64,000 bases of DNA from UBA935 sp031556725 (GCA_031556725.1 JAVBSL010000009.1:142531-206530), one strand, 5' to 3'. Shown: positions 8,797-18,173, counted from the stretch's first letter. Made by a program: numbers and translations. The notes: generated by a model not told the origin, from the letters alone.

Positions 8797-11485
8797 CATC
8801 AGCAATCCTTTCCATCCGAACCGCACAAACCTTATATTCCGGTATTCTGGCGTATTTGTCCAACGCCGCATTGGTCAGGATATTGGCATTGCCGTCCGGG
8901 AAATGGAAGGGCATCCAGGTTTCACCCACCGACACCTTTTCGCCCACCCAGGCTGTTGTTACCAATGTTCCCCGCCTGGAGGTCACCTGAACCTTCCCGC
9001 CATCCGTAATTCCCAGTCTGGCCGCATCCTCCGTATTAACTTCGATAAAAGAGCTGCCTGCTTTTTCCATCAATCCCGGTGTTTTTCCCGTCATCGCCCG
9101 GGTATTGTAATGATACAGAATCCGGCCGGTACTCATGATAAAGGGATACTCTTCATCCGGAAGCTCCGCACTGGGCGTATATTCTGCCGGATAAAACCAC
9201 CCCAGCCCTCTGGCAAAGGTGCCTTCATGCAAAATCGGTGTTCCCATATGTTTCTTATCGGGACAGGGCCATTGCAGGGTCATCTTATCCAGACGCCCGT
9301 GACTGATGCCGCCAAAGGACGGGGCAACCGCTGCTATCTCCGCCATAATTTCCTCGGCTGTCACCTGTGGCTGAGGATATCCCATCCGATTCATCAGATC
9401 AATGAACATATCCGTATCCAGCCTCATTTCCCCTTCCAATTCAACTGCTTTCCGGACTCTTTGCACCCGCCGTTCGGTATTGGTGAAGGTTCCCTCCTTC
9501 TCCGCATAACTGGTACCGGGTAGCACCACATCAGCATAGCGGGCAGTTTCGGTCATAAATAAATCCGATACCACCAAAAAGTCCAGACTCTCCAGGGAGT
9601 GCTTGATATGATTTTGATCCGCATCCGTTACCACCGGATCTTCACCGAAAATAAACAGTCCCCGAATTTCTTTTCGCACTGCCGCACCGAATACATCGGT
9701 GGCATGTACCCCGGGTTTCGTATTAAGTGCGGCTCCCCAGGCGGCTTCAAACTTCTTTACCACCTCCGGATTGGTGACCTTCTGATATCCCGGGAAATCT
9801 CCCGGCAATGCACCCATATCACAAGCTCCCTGGACATTGTTCTGCCCCCGCAGAGGATTAACGCCGCAGCCCGGCCGTCCGATTTTTCCGGTGAGCATGG
9901 CCATGTTGGACATGGACATCACCCCTTCGGTACCGGTGGAATGCTCGGTTACACCCAGACAGTAGATGATCGGTGCTTTCTTTGCTCCGGCATACATCAG
10001 CGCAGCTTCCCTCAAATGATCCGGATCAATATGGCAGATTTCGCCTACCCGTTCTGGCGTATACTCTTTAACGATTTCCTTCAGTTCATCATATCCTTCG
10101 GTTCTGGTCCGGATAAATTCTTCATCAACCAGGCCTTCCTTGATGATCACGTGCATCATCCCATTGGCAAATGCCACATTGGTACCGGGCTTCAGCTTCA
10201 GATGGATATCCGCTTTCCGTGACAAACCGATCTCCCGGGGGTCTACCACGATCAGCCTGGTCCCCCGTTCCACCGCCTGACGGATCTTCATACCGATGAC
10301 CGGATGAGCTTCCTCGGGATTGGAACCGACCAGCAGGATCACATCCACATCTCCCGTAATATCCGCAATGGGATTGGTCATGGCACCGGAACCCAGGGTC
10401 ATGGCCAGCCCGGCTACCGAAGCCGAATGACAGACTCTTGCACAGTTGTCAACATTATTGGTGCCGAAAGCGCAGCGGACCATTTTCTGGAACAGATAGC
10501 AGTCCTCATTGGGAGAGCGGGAACAGGCAAAACCGGCTAATGCGTCCGCACCATAGTTTTTTTTGATTTCCTTAAATTTCGATGCCACCAGTTCCATTGC
10601 TTCCTCCCAGGAAGCCTTTTCAAATTCCCCGGTCTGCTTATTTTTAATCAGGGGGTGCTGCAGCCGTTCCGGCGAATGCACGAAATTGAAGGAACCAAAG
10701 CGGCCCTTTACACACAAAAGATTGCTGTTGGAGGGACCGTCGGCCGGTTCCACATCCACAATCTTATTTTCCTTTACGATCAGATAGTATTGGCAGCCGG
10801 TTGCACAGTGGGGGCAGGTAGTGAGGATCTTTTCCACCTTTCCCATCTGATAATTCTTCCGGTTTTTGGCCACCAGCGCACCGGTGGGACATACTGTGGC
10901 ACAGTTGCCGCAGGACTCACAGTCACTGGCCTTCCAGTCCGGACCGAAGGGGGCATTGATCAGGGTTCTGGTGCCGATTTTACGATTATGAAGGACACCG
11001 TTTCCCACCACCCGGTTGCAGGTACTTACACAACGCTGGCAATTAATGCACAAATCAGGATAGTAGGTTAAAAACGGGTTTTCTTTGGCTTCTGCGAACT
11101 TAGCCGCACTGCCCGTATAACATGATTCGGTGATTTCATATTCATTAGATAAGTCCTGCAGACGGCATTCCCCTGATTTAATACAGGAAAAGCACCGCAC
11201 TTTATGGTTGGCCAGCAGCAGATTCAGTACCTGCTTCCGGCTTTTGATTACCTTTTCACTATTGGTATCCACTACCATTCCAGGCATTACCTGGGTGGTA
11301 CAGGAGGTCACCAGATGATCTCTGCCTTCTACTTCCACCACACACATTTTACAGGCACCCACTTCGTTTACCTGCTTTAAGTAGCAGAGGGTGGGAATCT
11401 CGATATCCGCACTCTTTGCCGCTTCCAATATGGTTGTTCCGGCTTCCGCACTGATTTCTTTTCCATCGATAATAAGCTTTACCAT
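8789..11485 (-). CDS. fdhF: formate dehydrogenase, alpha (molybdopterin) subunit, cysteine type
   Basis: 898 aa. An N-terminal [2Fe-2S] domain (Cys34, 45, 48, 62) and a His/Cys cluster region (about 94-107) come first. Two [4Fe-4S] ferredoxin motifs follow (CINCQRCVSTC near 146-156 and CESCGNCATVC near 189-199), then a fourth cluster (CPHCATGC from 224) and the molybdopterin oxidoreductase domain. The active-site motif is NCARVCHSASVAGL with Cys352, where the E. coli enzyme has selenocysteine. It oxidises formate to CO2 or runs in reverse. It overlaps by one base the upstream FeS-flavoprotein gene, its likely electron partner. The NuoG-like N-terminus marks a soluble NAD(P)-linked complex. 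Confidence 0.9.
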   Translation of the reverse strand: MVKLIIDGKEISAEAGTTILEAAKSADIEIPTLCYLKQVNEVGACKMCVVEVEGRDHLVTSCTTQVMPGMVVDTNSEKVIKSRKQVLNLLLANHKVRCFSCIKSGECRLQDLSNEYEITESCYTGSAAKFAEAKENPFLTYYPDLCINCQRCVSTCNRVVGNGVLHNRKIGTRTLINAPFGPDWKASDCESCGNCATVCPTGALVAKNRKNYQMGKVEKILTTCPHCATGCQYYLIVKENKIVDVEPADGPSNSNLLCVKGRFGSFNFVHSPERLQHPLIKNKQTGEFEKASWEEAMELVASKFKEIKKNYGADALAGFACSRSPNEDCYLFQKMVRCAFGTNNVDNCARVCHSASVAGLAMTLGSGAMTNPIADITGDVDVILLVGSNPEEAHPVIGMKIRQAVERGTRLIVVDPREIGLSRKADIHLKLKPGTNVAFANGMMHVIIKEGLVDEEFIRTRTEGYDELKEIVKEYTPERVGEICHIDPDHLREAALMYAGAKKAPIIYCLGVTEHSTGTEGVMSMSNMAMLTGKIGRPGCGVNPLRGQNNVQGACDMGALPGDFPGYQKVTNPEVVKKFEAAWGAALNTKPGVHATDVFGAAVRKEIRGLFIFGEDPVVTDADQNHIKHSLESLDFLVVSDLFMTETARYADVVLPGTSYAEKEGTFTNTERRVQRVRKAVELEGEMRLDTDMFIDLMNRMGYPQPQVTAEEIMAEIAAVAPSFGGISHGRLDKMTLQWPCPDKKHMGTPILHEGTFARGLGWFYPAEYTPSAELPDEEYPFIMSTGRILYHYNTRAMTGKTPGLMEKAGSSFIEVNTEDAARLGITDGGKVQVTSRRGTLVTTAWVGEKVSVGETWMPFHFPDGNANILTNAALDKYARIPEYKVCAVRMERIADAN

Positions 11486-13320
11486 TACACTCTCCCTCCT
11501 TCCACAACACCGCAGCCGAAATGGTCACATCTAAGGCATTTGCTGCATTCCTGCATGGCTTCATCATAGGACATTCCGTTTTCAATGGGATCAAAATTCG
11601 TTTTTCTTTCTCTGGCGGAAATATCTGTCAGATGAACCCGCCCGCAATGAGTCCGGTCATTTTCCCGGGGCTTGGGAACCACTATACTATCCTTATACTT
11701 ATGGTGATACCCCAGATACTCATCGATACTTAAGGCCGCCACCTTCCCTGCGGCAATCGCCTTGATGACCGTAGCCGGGCCAAAGACACAGTCCCCGCCG
11801 GCAAAAAGCTTACGATACCCCTTTAACCGACAATCCGGCTCGGTTTCAAAGGTTTTCCGGCGAGGATTGACACTGTATTCTTCAAACCGGGCCGAAACAA
11901 TATCCTGGCCGATAGCCATCAATACTACCTCACAGGGAATCTCAATTTCCGGTTTATTGGCTTTCTTCGCCGAAGGTTCCCCGCGCTTATCATATACACT
12001 GATAATCTGCGGCTGGGCCACAAAAGCCCGGACACAGTCCTTTTCATCGGCCAGAACACGCACCGGAGCATTCAGGGTCATCAGCTCCACCCCTTCCTCG
12101 ATGGCACCCTGAATCTCTGTCGGCAAAGCTGTCATGTCCACCTGTCGGCGTCTGTAAACCACCGTAACCTCTTTGGCATTACAGCGGATTGCGGAACGGG
12201 CACAATCCATGGCCACATTGCCGCCCCCCACTACCACGACTCTTTTTCCCGTATAATCAGGCAAGTCTCCTCTGCCGATCTGTCCCAGCATATCCACTGC
12301 CGAGTAAACACCTTTACTGTGAATTCCCTCCACATTTACATTCTTGCCGGCCTGGGCACCGATGGCAAGGTAAACTGCTTCATATTCTTCCTTAAGCTGC
12401 TCCATGGATATCTCCCCGCCGATATCGGTATTCAGCCGCACTTCAATATTTCCGGTGGAAAGAATCGCCCGGATATCCTCATCCAATCGGTTCTTTGGCA
12501 GGCGGTAATTGGGAATCCCATACCGCAGCATGCCGCCCAGCTCTTCTCTGGCTTCAAAGACTACCACCTGGTGTCCCATCAGGGAAAGGAAATAAGCCGC
12601 CGTTAAGCCCGAAGGACCGCCGCCCACTATTGCCACCCGCTTACCGGTGGCCACGTTCCCCTTCGGCACCGCCACCTCATCCGCTGCCGCCTGATCCACC
12701 GCAAATTTCTTCAGACCCCGGATATTCACCGGACTGTCGATCAGATCACGACGGCACTTTTCCTCACAGGGATGCTCACAGATAAAAGCGCAGGCAGTGG
12801 GAAAAGGATTTTCATGACGGATCAGACCGATAGCTTCCCCATACCGCTCTTCTCCGATCAAAGCCACATATCCCGGAATATCCACGTTAGCCGGACAGTA
12901 AGAAATGCAGGGCACCTTCTGGCCCACTTCCTCCTGACAGCGTCCTTCCTTAATATGGCTCATATACTCATCATGAAAGAACTCCACACTTTGTAAAACT
13001 ATGTTTGCCGCTTCATATCCGATGGCACAGTCCGCTGTATCCATCACCATCCTGGCCAGCTCCACCATATTTTGAAAGGTTTCCATATCTGCCTTGCCGT
13101 CATGGATCTGCAGCATCATGTTCTCCACCTGTTCCAGTCCATCCCGGCAGGGAACACATTTCCCGCAGGTCTGCAGTCTGGCACTTTGCAGGAAAGAAAG
13201 CTGAACCCCGATGGGGCAGACTCCCGGCGGGGTGGCTTTTACCCTTTTCACAAACTTATCCAGAAACCGGGTGGTTTTTTCATTCATTTCATTAGTATGC
13301 AACACATTTTTTGCCTTCAT
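11485..13320 (-). CDS. FeS-flavoprotein: NuoF C-terminal domain fused to glutamate-synthase-beta-like NAD(P) oxidoreductase
   Basis: 611 aa from the ATG at 13318-13320, which follows AGGAGAGGAG. Residues about 30-120 match the NuoF C-terminal [4Fe-4S] domain (CGKCVPC, Cys52, 55 and 58). Next comes a GltD-type FeS domain (CPANVDIPGYV, then CEHPCEEKC), an FAD Rossmann motif (IVGGGPSGLTAAYF), an NAD(P) motif (VVVVGGGNVAMDCA), and a C-terminal Cys cluster (CSKCLRCDHFGC). It lacks the FMN/NADH-binding part of NuoF. It should shuttle electrons between NAD(P)H and the formate dehydrogenase encoded downstream. This two-gene unit has no obvious link with pectin apart from redox balance in fermentation. 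Confidence 0.85.
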   Translation of the reverse strand: MKAKNVLHTNEMNEKTTRFLDKFVKRVKATPPGVCPIGVQLSFLQSARLQTCGKCVPCRDGLEQVENMMLQIHDGKADMETFQNMVELARMVMDTADCAIGYEAANIVLQSVEFFHDEYMSHIKEGRCQEEVGQKVPCISYCPANVDIPGYVALIGEERYGEAIGLIRHENPFPTACAFICEHPCEEKCRRDLIDSPVNIRGLKKFAVDQAAADEVAVPKGNVATGKRVAIVGGGPSGLTAAYFLSLMGHQVVVFEAREELGGMLRYGIPNYRLPKNRLDEDIRAILSTGNIEVRLNTDIGGEISMEQLKEEYEAVYLAIGAQAGKNVNVEGIHSKGVYSAVDMLGQIGRGDLPDYTGKRVVVVGGGNVAMDCARSAIRCNAKEVTVVYRRRQVDMTALPTEIQGAIEEGVELMTLNAPVRVLADEKDCVRAFVAQPQIISVYDKRGEPSAKKANKPEIEIPCEVVLMAIGQDIVSARFEEYSVNPRRKTFETEPDCRLKGYRKLFAGGDCVFGPATVIKAIAAGKVAALSIDEYLGYHHKYKDSIVVPKPRENDRTHCGRVHLTDISARERKTNFDPIENGMSYDEAMQECSKCLRCDHFGCGVVEGGRV

Positions 13321-13351
13321 CAAACGCTCCTCTCCTATTCACTGCGGGTGT

Positions 13352-13380
13352 TTTACTTGTTCTGTTATCTGTGTTAAAAT
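13352..13380 (+). promoter_or_regulatory. candidate promoter of pectinesterase gene
   Basis: TTTACT, a 17-base spacer and TAAAAT lie in the 86-bp divergent region between the FeS-flavoprotein and pectinesterase genes. The distance to the ATG at 13407 is 26 bp. An opposing weak promoter (TTAACA, 16 bases, TAAAAC on the minus strand) overlaps it and could serve the formate dehydrogenase unit. Confidence 0.45.
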
Positions 13381-13406
13381 AGTTAAAAACTAATCAGGAG
13401 AAACCC

Positions 13407-14405
13407 ATGAAAACCATTGTCCTTCATGTCTCTGCCCATGAATCCGTCATGCAGGCACTGCAGTCTGTTCCGGCGGATCATACCGGTGAGATCATTATCC
13501 ATATTGCCCCCGGCTTTTATTATGAAAAAGTGACCCTTGACCGTCCCTTCCTTACCTTGATCGGGGATTCACCGGAGACCACCGTTATCACCTTTGATGA
13601 TCATGCCAATGCCCTGATGCCGGATGGACTAAGGCGGGGAACCTTTCGTTCCTATACCATGCTGATCGATGCCCATGACGTGTGTCTGAAAAACCTGACG
13701 GTTGAAAACGCTTCCGCGCCCCGTTCTTTGGCGGGACAGGCTATCGCTTTATATGCCGATGGTGACCGGCTGGTCTTTGACAATTGCCGGTTCCTTGGTT
13801 TTCAGGATACTTTATTTACCGGTCCGCTGCCGGAAAAAGAATACCAGCCAGGCGGTTTTGTGGGTCCTAAAGAATTTGCCCCACGGATCAATGGCCGCCA
13901 TTATTACCATCATTGTCTGATTGCCGGTGACATTGATTTTATCTTTGGCAGTGCCACCGCTTACTTTGAAGACTGTGAGATCCGCTCCGTTCACAATGAG
14001 GAACTGCCCCGTGAAGCAGATGGATCAACTCCGGTTTACGGTTATATAACCGCTGCTTCCACTCCCTGCGGGCAAAGCTTCGGCTATGTATTCCATAATT
14101 GCCGTCTGACCGGTGAATGTCCGGAAAAAAGTGTATATTTGGGAAGACCCTGGCGGGATTACGCTAAAACCGTGTTTTTGTCCTGCCGCATGGATGCTCA
14201 TATCAAACCCGAAGGTTTCCATGATTGGGATAAAACTCATGCCCGGGATTTACTCTTTTTCGGAGAATATAACAGTTACGGAGAAGGCAGTGCTTTCGTC
14301 AGCCGGGCACCTTTTGTCAAAAATCTTTCCAAAATACAGGCTGATGCCTATACCCGTGAAAAGGTATTGGGCGGCACCGACCACTGGAATCCTTCTCTAC
14401 TATAA
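13407..14405 (+). CDS. pectinesterase (pectin methylesterase, CE8)
   Basis: 332 aa, a right-handed parallel beta-helix enzyme. Family motifs are present: GFQDTL (Asp134, acid/base), GDIDFIFG (Asp177, nucleophile) and YLGRPW (Arg247). It removes methyl esters from galacturonan, making the chain accessible to galacturonidases. It lacks a signal peptide, so it probably acts on imported oligogalacturonides in the cytoplasm. A ribosome binding site (CAGGAGAAA) precedes the ATG. It ends 2 bp before the convergent TIM-barrel gene, with no room for a terminator. Confidence 0.92.
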   Translation: MKTIVLHVSAHESVMQALQSVPADHTGEIIIHIAPGFYYEKVTLDRPFLTLIGDSPETTVITFDDHANALMPDGLRRGTFRSYTMLIDAHDVCLKNLTVENASAPRSLAGQAIALYADGDRLVFDNCRFLGFQDTLFTGPLPEKEYQPGGFVGPKEFAPRINGRHYYHHCLIAGDIDFIFGSATAYFEDCEIRSVHNEELPREADGSTPVYGYITAASTPCGQSFGYVFHNCRLTGECPEKSVYLGRPWRDYAKTVFLSCRMDAHIKPEGFHDWDKTHARDLLFFGEYNSYGEGSAFVSRAPFVKNLSKIQADAYTREKVLGGTDHWNPSLL

Positions 14406-14407
14406 GC

Positions 14408-15244
14408 TTATGCCTGATCCCACAAGCCCTGAATATACTTTCTCACCGCCAAAGCATTTTCCGGAGCCGTATTTTCAAGGGTCACATGCATATAGGGCTT
14501 TTGCTTCTTGATAAAACGGATAATCGGGTCATAATCCATCTGTCCCTGACCGGCAGCAACTGCTTTCAGCTCATTATCTGCTGCAATATAATCTTTTATA
14601 TGTACCACCACCGTGTCTTCCCCTAACAGCTTAACTGCTTCTTCTATCACCGCGGTCTGATTCTGATAATTATCCATATCCAACAGATTGACCGGATCCA
14701 GAATGATCTGCAGATTCGGCGAAGCAATGGTATCCAATACTTCCCTTGCCCGAGCCGCACTATAAACAATATGTTTGGCCACCGGTTCAATTGCCACGAT
14801 CACTCCCATTTGTTCCGCATACCGCACCACCGGTTCCAGTCCTTGGATGAACTGTGTCAGGGCTTCCCTGCTCCGGCAGGCCGGTTCGTATCGGTAATCT
14901 GCATTAGGGGCACCGGTTTCAGTTCCTACCACCCCACATCCCAGAAGGGCGGCAAAGCGAATATGCGCCAGATATTTTTGCTGGATAGCTTTCAGGCTTT
15001 CCGCTTCCGGATGAGCCAGGTTCAGATAACATCCCAATACCGCAAAGTCGATCTCCTTTTCCCAAAACAACCGTTTCAGATACATGGCATATCCGGGCGT
15101 CAAGGCACCGTTGTCAACTGTATTTTCAGTAATCACCTTGGATAAAGCCACATGCGCACAGGCAAACCCCTGCTTCTTTACTTCCTCCAGCCTCTCTGGG
15201 AGAGGCAGTTCCCTGGTATCGTGTAAACGTATTCCCAACTGCAT
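14408..15244 (-). CDS. sugar phosphate isomerase/epimerase family protein (TIM barrel, AP endonuclease 2-like)
   Basis: 278 aa with the xylose-isomerase-like barrel signature: VAIEPVAKHIVYSA, IILDPVNLLDMDN (metal-binding Asp) and VVVHIKDY (His). Such proteins isomerise or epimerise sugars or act as lyases on sugar derivatives, usually with a divalent metal. It follows the GH28 gene by 14 bp in the same direction, so it is likely part of the galacturonan-processing operon. The specific reaction cannot be told from sequence. Confidence 0.8.
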   Translation of the reverse strand: MQLGIRLHDTRELPLPERLEEVKKQGFACAHVALSKVITENTVDNGALTPGYAMYLKRLFWEKEIDFAVLGCYLNLAHPEAESLKAIQQKYLAHIRFAALLGCGVVGTETGAPNADYRYEPACRSREALTQFIQGLEPVVRYAEQMGVIVAIEPVAKHIVYSAARAREVLDTIASPNLQIILDPVNLLDMDNYQNQTAVIEEAVKLLGEDTVVVHIKDYIAADNELKAVAAGQGQMDYDPIIRFIKKQKPYMHVTLENTAPENALAVRKYIQGLWDQA

Positions 15245-15258
15245 ATTTTAAGTCTCCT

Positions 15259-16818
15259 TTATAGCACTTGTGGTTCTTCCACATTGTCAAAAATAAATGG
15301 TTCCTTCTCTTGTCCGGTCACTGTCACATCCGACAATATGGCTTTTTTCACATTATGCAGATACATTCCCTTCCGGACACAGGGCTCCACTCCTACTGAC
15401 ATGGAGGGAACGTCCATCACCGGATTTTCGCAAAAGCTGATATGAACATCCTGCATCCTGATCTCTTCGATTTTCTGTTCCGGCAAACCGTCAAAATAAG
15501 CCGCCGCCACATGACAGTTCGTGGCTTTTATATGTTCAAAAACTAATTTTTTAATATGGGGCGTTCTTTCATCTGCCGGATACAGCTCCCGGGACTGTAC
15601 ATATTCCGATTTTCCATCCGGGTCGCAGCAGTAGAAACAATTCACCACTAAGGGGGTCATCACATGATCCATCTTGATATTCCGGAAAACAATCTCATCA
15701 AGTACGGCGTCTTCCCCTCTGCCCCGGCGGGTCTTAATGCGCAAACCTCTGTCGGTATGGGAGAACAGGCAATTTTCCACGGTTAGTCTTTTCACTCCGC
15801 CGGCCATCTCACTGCCGATGGTTACCGCTCCGTGTCCGTTTTCCATCAGGCACTGGGACACTTTGATATTTTCTGAAGAACGCTTATATTTTTTACCGAA
15901 ATAAATTTTTCCGGCTTTGACTGCGATACAGTCATCACCCAGAGAAAACTTCACACCGGCAATATCCACATTCACACAGGATTCCGGATCCAGCCCGTCG
16001 GTATTGGGGGAATTGGCCGGATTCCTGACGGTCAGTCCGTAAAACTTAAGGTCATCGCTGAAATAAGGATGAAGGGTCCAGCAGGGGCTGTTTTGGAACA
16101 GCAGACCCTGAACGGTAATATTGCGGCAGCCGTTCAAAAATAACATTCTGGGCCGGAAAGCACCATCCATTACTTTGGGGTTCTTCCACCAGTTATCCAC
16201 AGAAGCGTTTCCTTCCACCGTTCCCTCACCGTAAACCGTGACATTTTCCACCCCGATTCCGGTAAGGATACTGGCATACATCTTCAGCGGATTGCCTTCC
16301 CAGGTTCCCAGATTATATTCTTCCTTTTCATCATAGCTTTCAACCAGTCCGGGCAAAATCGGGTACAGTCCTTTATTCGGTATGGCCGAAAGAACTGCAT
16401 CCCCGGTAATTTCCAGGGAAATATTGCTTTTTAAAAACAGGCTTCCTACCGCATAGGTACCTTTGGTAATCAATACCCGGCTGTGCTCTGGGCAGGATAA
16501 AATGGCCGCCTGAATGGCGCTTGTATCATTATGGATGCCGTCTCCCCTGGCACCAAACTCCCGGACATCCAGGGTAACAAATTCATAGTCGGTGGTAAAA
16601 CTGATCTGCCCTTTGTTTTCGCCTGATTTTGTCATAACCTCCAATTGATAATCAGTTTCCGGTTTCAGGGAAAACAGCGAAGTGATTACCCGCTCTGTGG
16701 TTAATACAAGCTGGGAATTGAGAATAACATCATATTTTTCCCCGGTATAATAAATGCCTCCGTCTTCAATTGCTATCGTTGCACTTCTGGCCGTTTTGGC
16801 CAATAATCTGATTTCCAT
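15259..16818 (-). CDS. glycoside hydrolase family 28 polygalacturonase (probable exo-acting)
   Basis: 519 aa. An N-terminal fibronectin-III-like domain of about 80 residues precedes a parallel beta-helix. GH28 motifs are complete: NTDG at 272-275, GDD with Asp295-Asp296, GHG at 328-330 and RIK at 360-362. It hydrolyses alpha-1,4 bonds between galacturonate residues. The FN3-like N-terminus and the absence of a signal peptide fit bacterial intracellular exo-galacturonidases that trim imported oligomers to galacturonate. It lies between the GH105 gene and the TIM-barrel gene with gaps of 17 and 14 bp. Confidence 0.92.
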   Translation of the reverse strand: MEIRLLAKTARSATIAIEDGGIYYTGEKYDVILNSQLVLTTERVITSLFSLKPETDYQLEVMTKSGENKGQISFTTDYEFVTLDVREFGARGDGIHNDTSAIQAAILSCPEHSRVLITKGTYAVGSLFLKSNISLEITGDAVLSAIPNKGLYPILPGLVESYDEKEEYNLGTWEGNPLKMYASILTGIGVENVTVYGEGTVEGNASVDNWWKNPKVMDGAFRPRMLFLNGCRNITVQGLLFQNSPCWTLHPYFSDDLKFYGLTVRNPANSPNTDGLDPESCVNVDIAGVKFSLGDDCIAVKAGKIYFGKKYKRSSENIKVSQCLMENGHGAVTIGSEMAGGVKRLTVENCLFSHTDRGLRIKTRRGRGEDAVLDEIVFRNIKMDHVMTPLVVNCFYCCDPDGKSEYVQSRELYPADERTPHIKKLVFEHIKATNCHVAAAYFDGLPEQKIEEIRMQDVHISFCENPVMDVPSMSVGVEPCVRKGMYLHNVKKAILSDVTVTGQEKEPFIFDNVEEPQVL

Positions 16819-16835
16819 CTTACCATCCTATTCCT

Positions 16836-17942
16836 TTACAATTCTTTTTTCAACTGCAAAAGCTGCGCGTATCCCATCATAAACGGCCCAACGCCTTTGG
16901 AATCATCCATCACGATTTTTTCGGAAAGATAGTATTCCACGCTGCCATCCCGATGGGGGGAGGTTTCCTCCGGTCCCAGTCCGGCCACATGGCAGATTCC
17001 CCGCAGATGAATACCGCTTTGATCTTCTTTTAACTGATTTTTGATAATACCCTCGATGATACCGATACCGATATCTGCATATTTTTCTTTGGATAATATC
17101 CCCATCCGGCAGGCTTTACTAATGGCATAACCAATCATGGCACTTCCGGAAGTTTCCAGATAATTGCCGGCCACATCGGGACGGTCAATCACCTGATAAA
17201 ACATTTTGCTTTCCTCATCCTGATACTTAAGGATGCCCTGAATGGCTTCTTTAAATAATTCCTGAAGCCTTTTATAATATTCAAAAATTTCGATACTCAT
17301 GGCATCCATCACATCCACCAGCGCCATCAGATACCAGCCCATGCTCCTAAGCCAGAAGTTAGGGGAACAGCCGGTTTCCTTATTGCACCAAAATTGCTTC
17401 CTGGCCTCGTCAAAAGCATGATAGTACAGCCCTTTATCCTGATCATACAGGTATTTGCGGACATTTTCAAACTGATTCATGATATCGATATATTTTTCTT
17501 TATTGTCATATCTGGTTTCATATTCGGCATAAAAAGGCTGCGCCATATACAGGCCATCCAGCCAGATCTGGTTGGGATAAATCTGCTTGTGGAAGAAATT
17601 ACCGCTTTCACAGCGGGGGTGATTCCGCAATTCCTCCATAATAAACTCAATCGCCTTCCGGTACTTTTCTTCACCGGTCTTATCATACATAAAGAACAGG
17701 ATCTTACCGCAGTTCACACTGTCAATATTGTATTTGCCCTTTTCATAATAAAGGATCTCACCCTCTTCGGTAATAAAGTGCTTGAGATACCGCTCAATAA
17801 AATCAAAATACTGCTGTTCCCCGGTAGCTTCATACATCTGCCTGGCTCCAATCAAAACACAGCCGTCCTCATAATTCCAATACTCTTTATAATTGGTATA
17901 ATCCTGTAAATATTTTTCTAAAAATAATTCTGTCTTTGCCAT
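16836..17942 (-). CDS. glycoside hydrolase family 105 unsaturated (rhamno)galacturonyl hydrolase
   Basis: 368 aa from the ATG at 17940-17942. A TTG three codons further upstream is in frame, but the GGAAAGGA site is better spaced for the ATG. The alpha/alpha-barrel family motif IWLDGLYMAQPF carries the presumed catalytic Asp129; other matches are VNCGKILFFMY and GICHVAGLG. The YteR/YesR family removes the 4,5-unsaturated uronate left by pectate or rhamnogalacturonan lyases. The released sugar becomes the substrate for KduI/KduD, also encoded here. It is cytoplasmic (no signal peptide). The long palindrome at 17979-18173 lies directly upstream, between it and uxaA. Confidence 0.9.
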   Translation of the reverse strand: MAKTELFLEKYLQDYTNYKEYWNYEDGCVLIGARQMYEATGEQQYFDFIERYLKHFITEEGEILYYEKGKYNIDSVNCGKILFFMYDKTGEEKYRKAIEFIMEELRNHPRCESGNFFHKQIYPNQIWLDGLYMAQPFYAEYETRYDNKEKYIDIMNQFENVRKYLYDQDKGLYYHAFDEARKQFWCNKETGCSPNFWLRSMGWYLMALVDVMDAMSIEIFEYYKRLQELFKEAIQGILKYQDEESKMFYQVIDRPDVAGNYLETSGSAMIGYAISKACRMGILSKEKYADIGIGIIEGIIKNQLKEDQSGIHLRGICHVAGLGPEETSPHRDGSVEYYLSEKIVMDDSKGVGPFMMGYAQLLQLKKEL

Positions 17943-17978
17943 ACCTGTCAATCCTTTCCATTTTATAATGTTAGTCTT

Positions 17979-18173
17979 TGCGAAACTCGAAACTGGGATT
18001 GATGCAACTCAATTTATTCTGCAGAAGTCCCTTTTTGCCACAGAAATGAGACTTAAATTCGTGGAGCACGCTTGCGCGAACACGAATTTTGTTCAAGGCT
18101 CATTGGCGTGTTTGGCAAAACAGGACTGGCGCAGAATGAATTGAATTGCATCTCACCATTTTCCAGTTTCGCA
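17979..18173. repeat. long palindromic repeat, copy A
   Basis: An imperfect inverted repeat of about 195 bp, centre near 18076. Outer arms start with TGCGAAACT (17979) and end with AGTTTCGCA. The middle has GATGCAACTCAATTTATTCTGC opposite its near complement, and the inner stem has GTCCCTTTTTGCC opposite GGCAAAACAGGAC. The tip has ATTCGTG/CACGAAT closing CGC-TT-GCG. The inner 130 bp resembles copy B at 25226-25355. It fills the space between the uxaA stop and the GH105 start, both on the minus strand. No ORF or transposase is inside. It may be a MITE-like element or a structured RNA. Confidence 0.8.

Noticed and set aside
10430..10434. Selenocysteine codon in formate dehydrogenase
   Set aside because: The active-site codon encodes Cys (NCARVCHSAS), so no in-frame TGA or SECIS is needed.
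8756..13377. Plus-strand ORFs opposite the formate dehydrogenase genes (up to 255 codons)
   Set aside because: They are shadows of the strongly supported minus-strand genes, with no ribosome binding sites and low-complexity or His/Arg-rich translations.
17394..17909. 171-codon plus-strand ORF with hydrophobic residues opposite GH105
   Set aside because: It is the antisense of a conserved enzyme gene and has no start signal; the hydrophobic look comes from complement codon bias.
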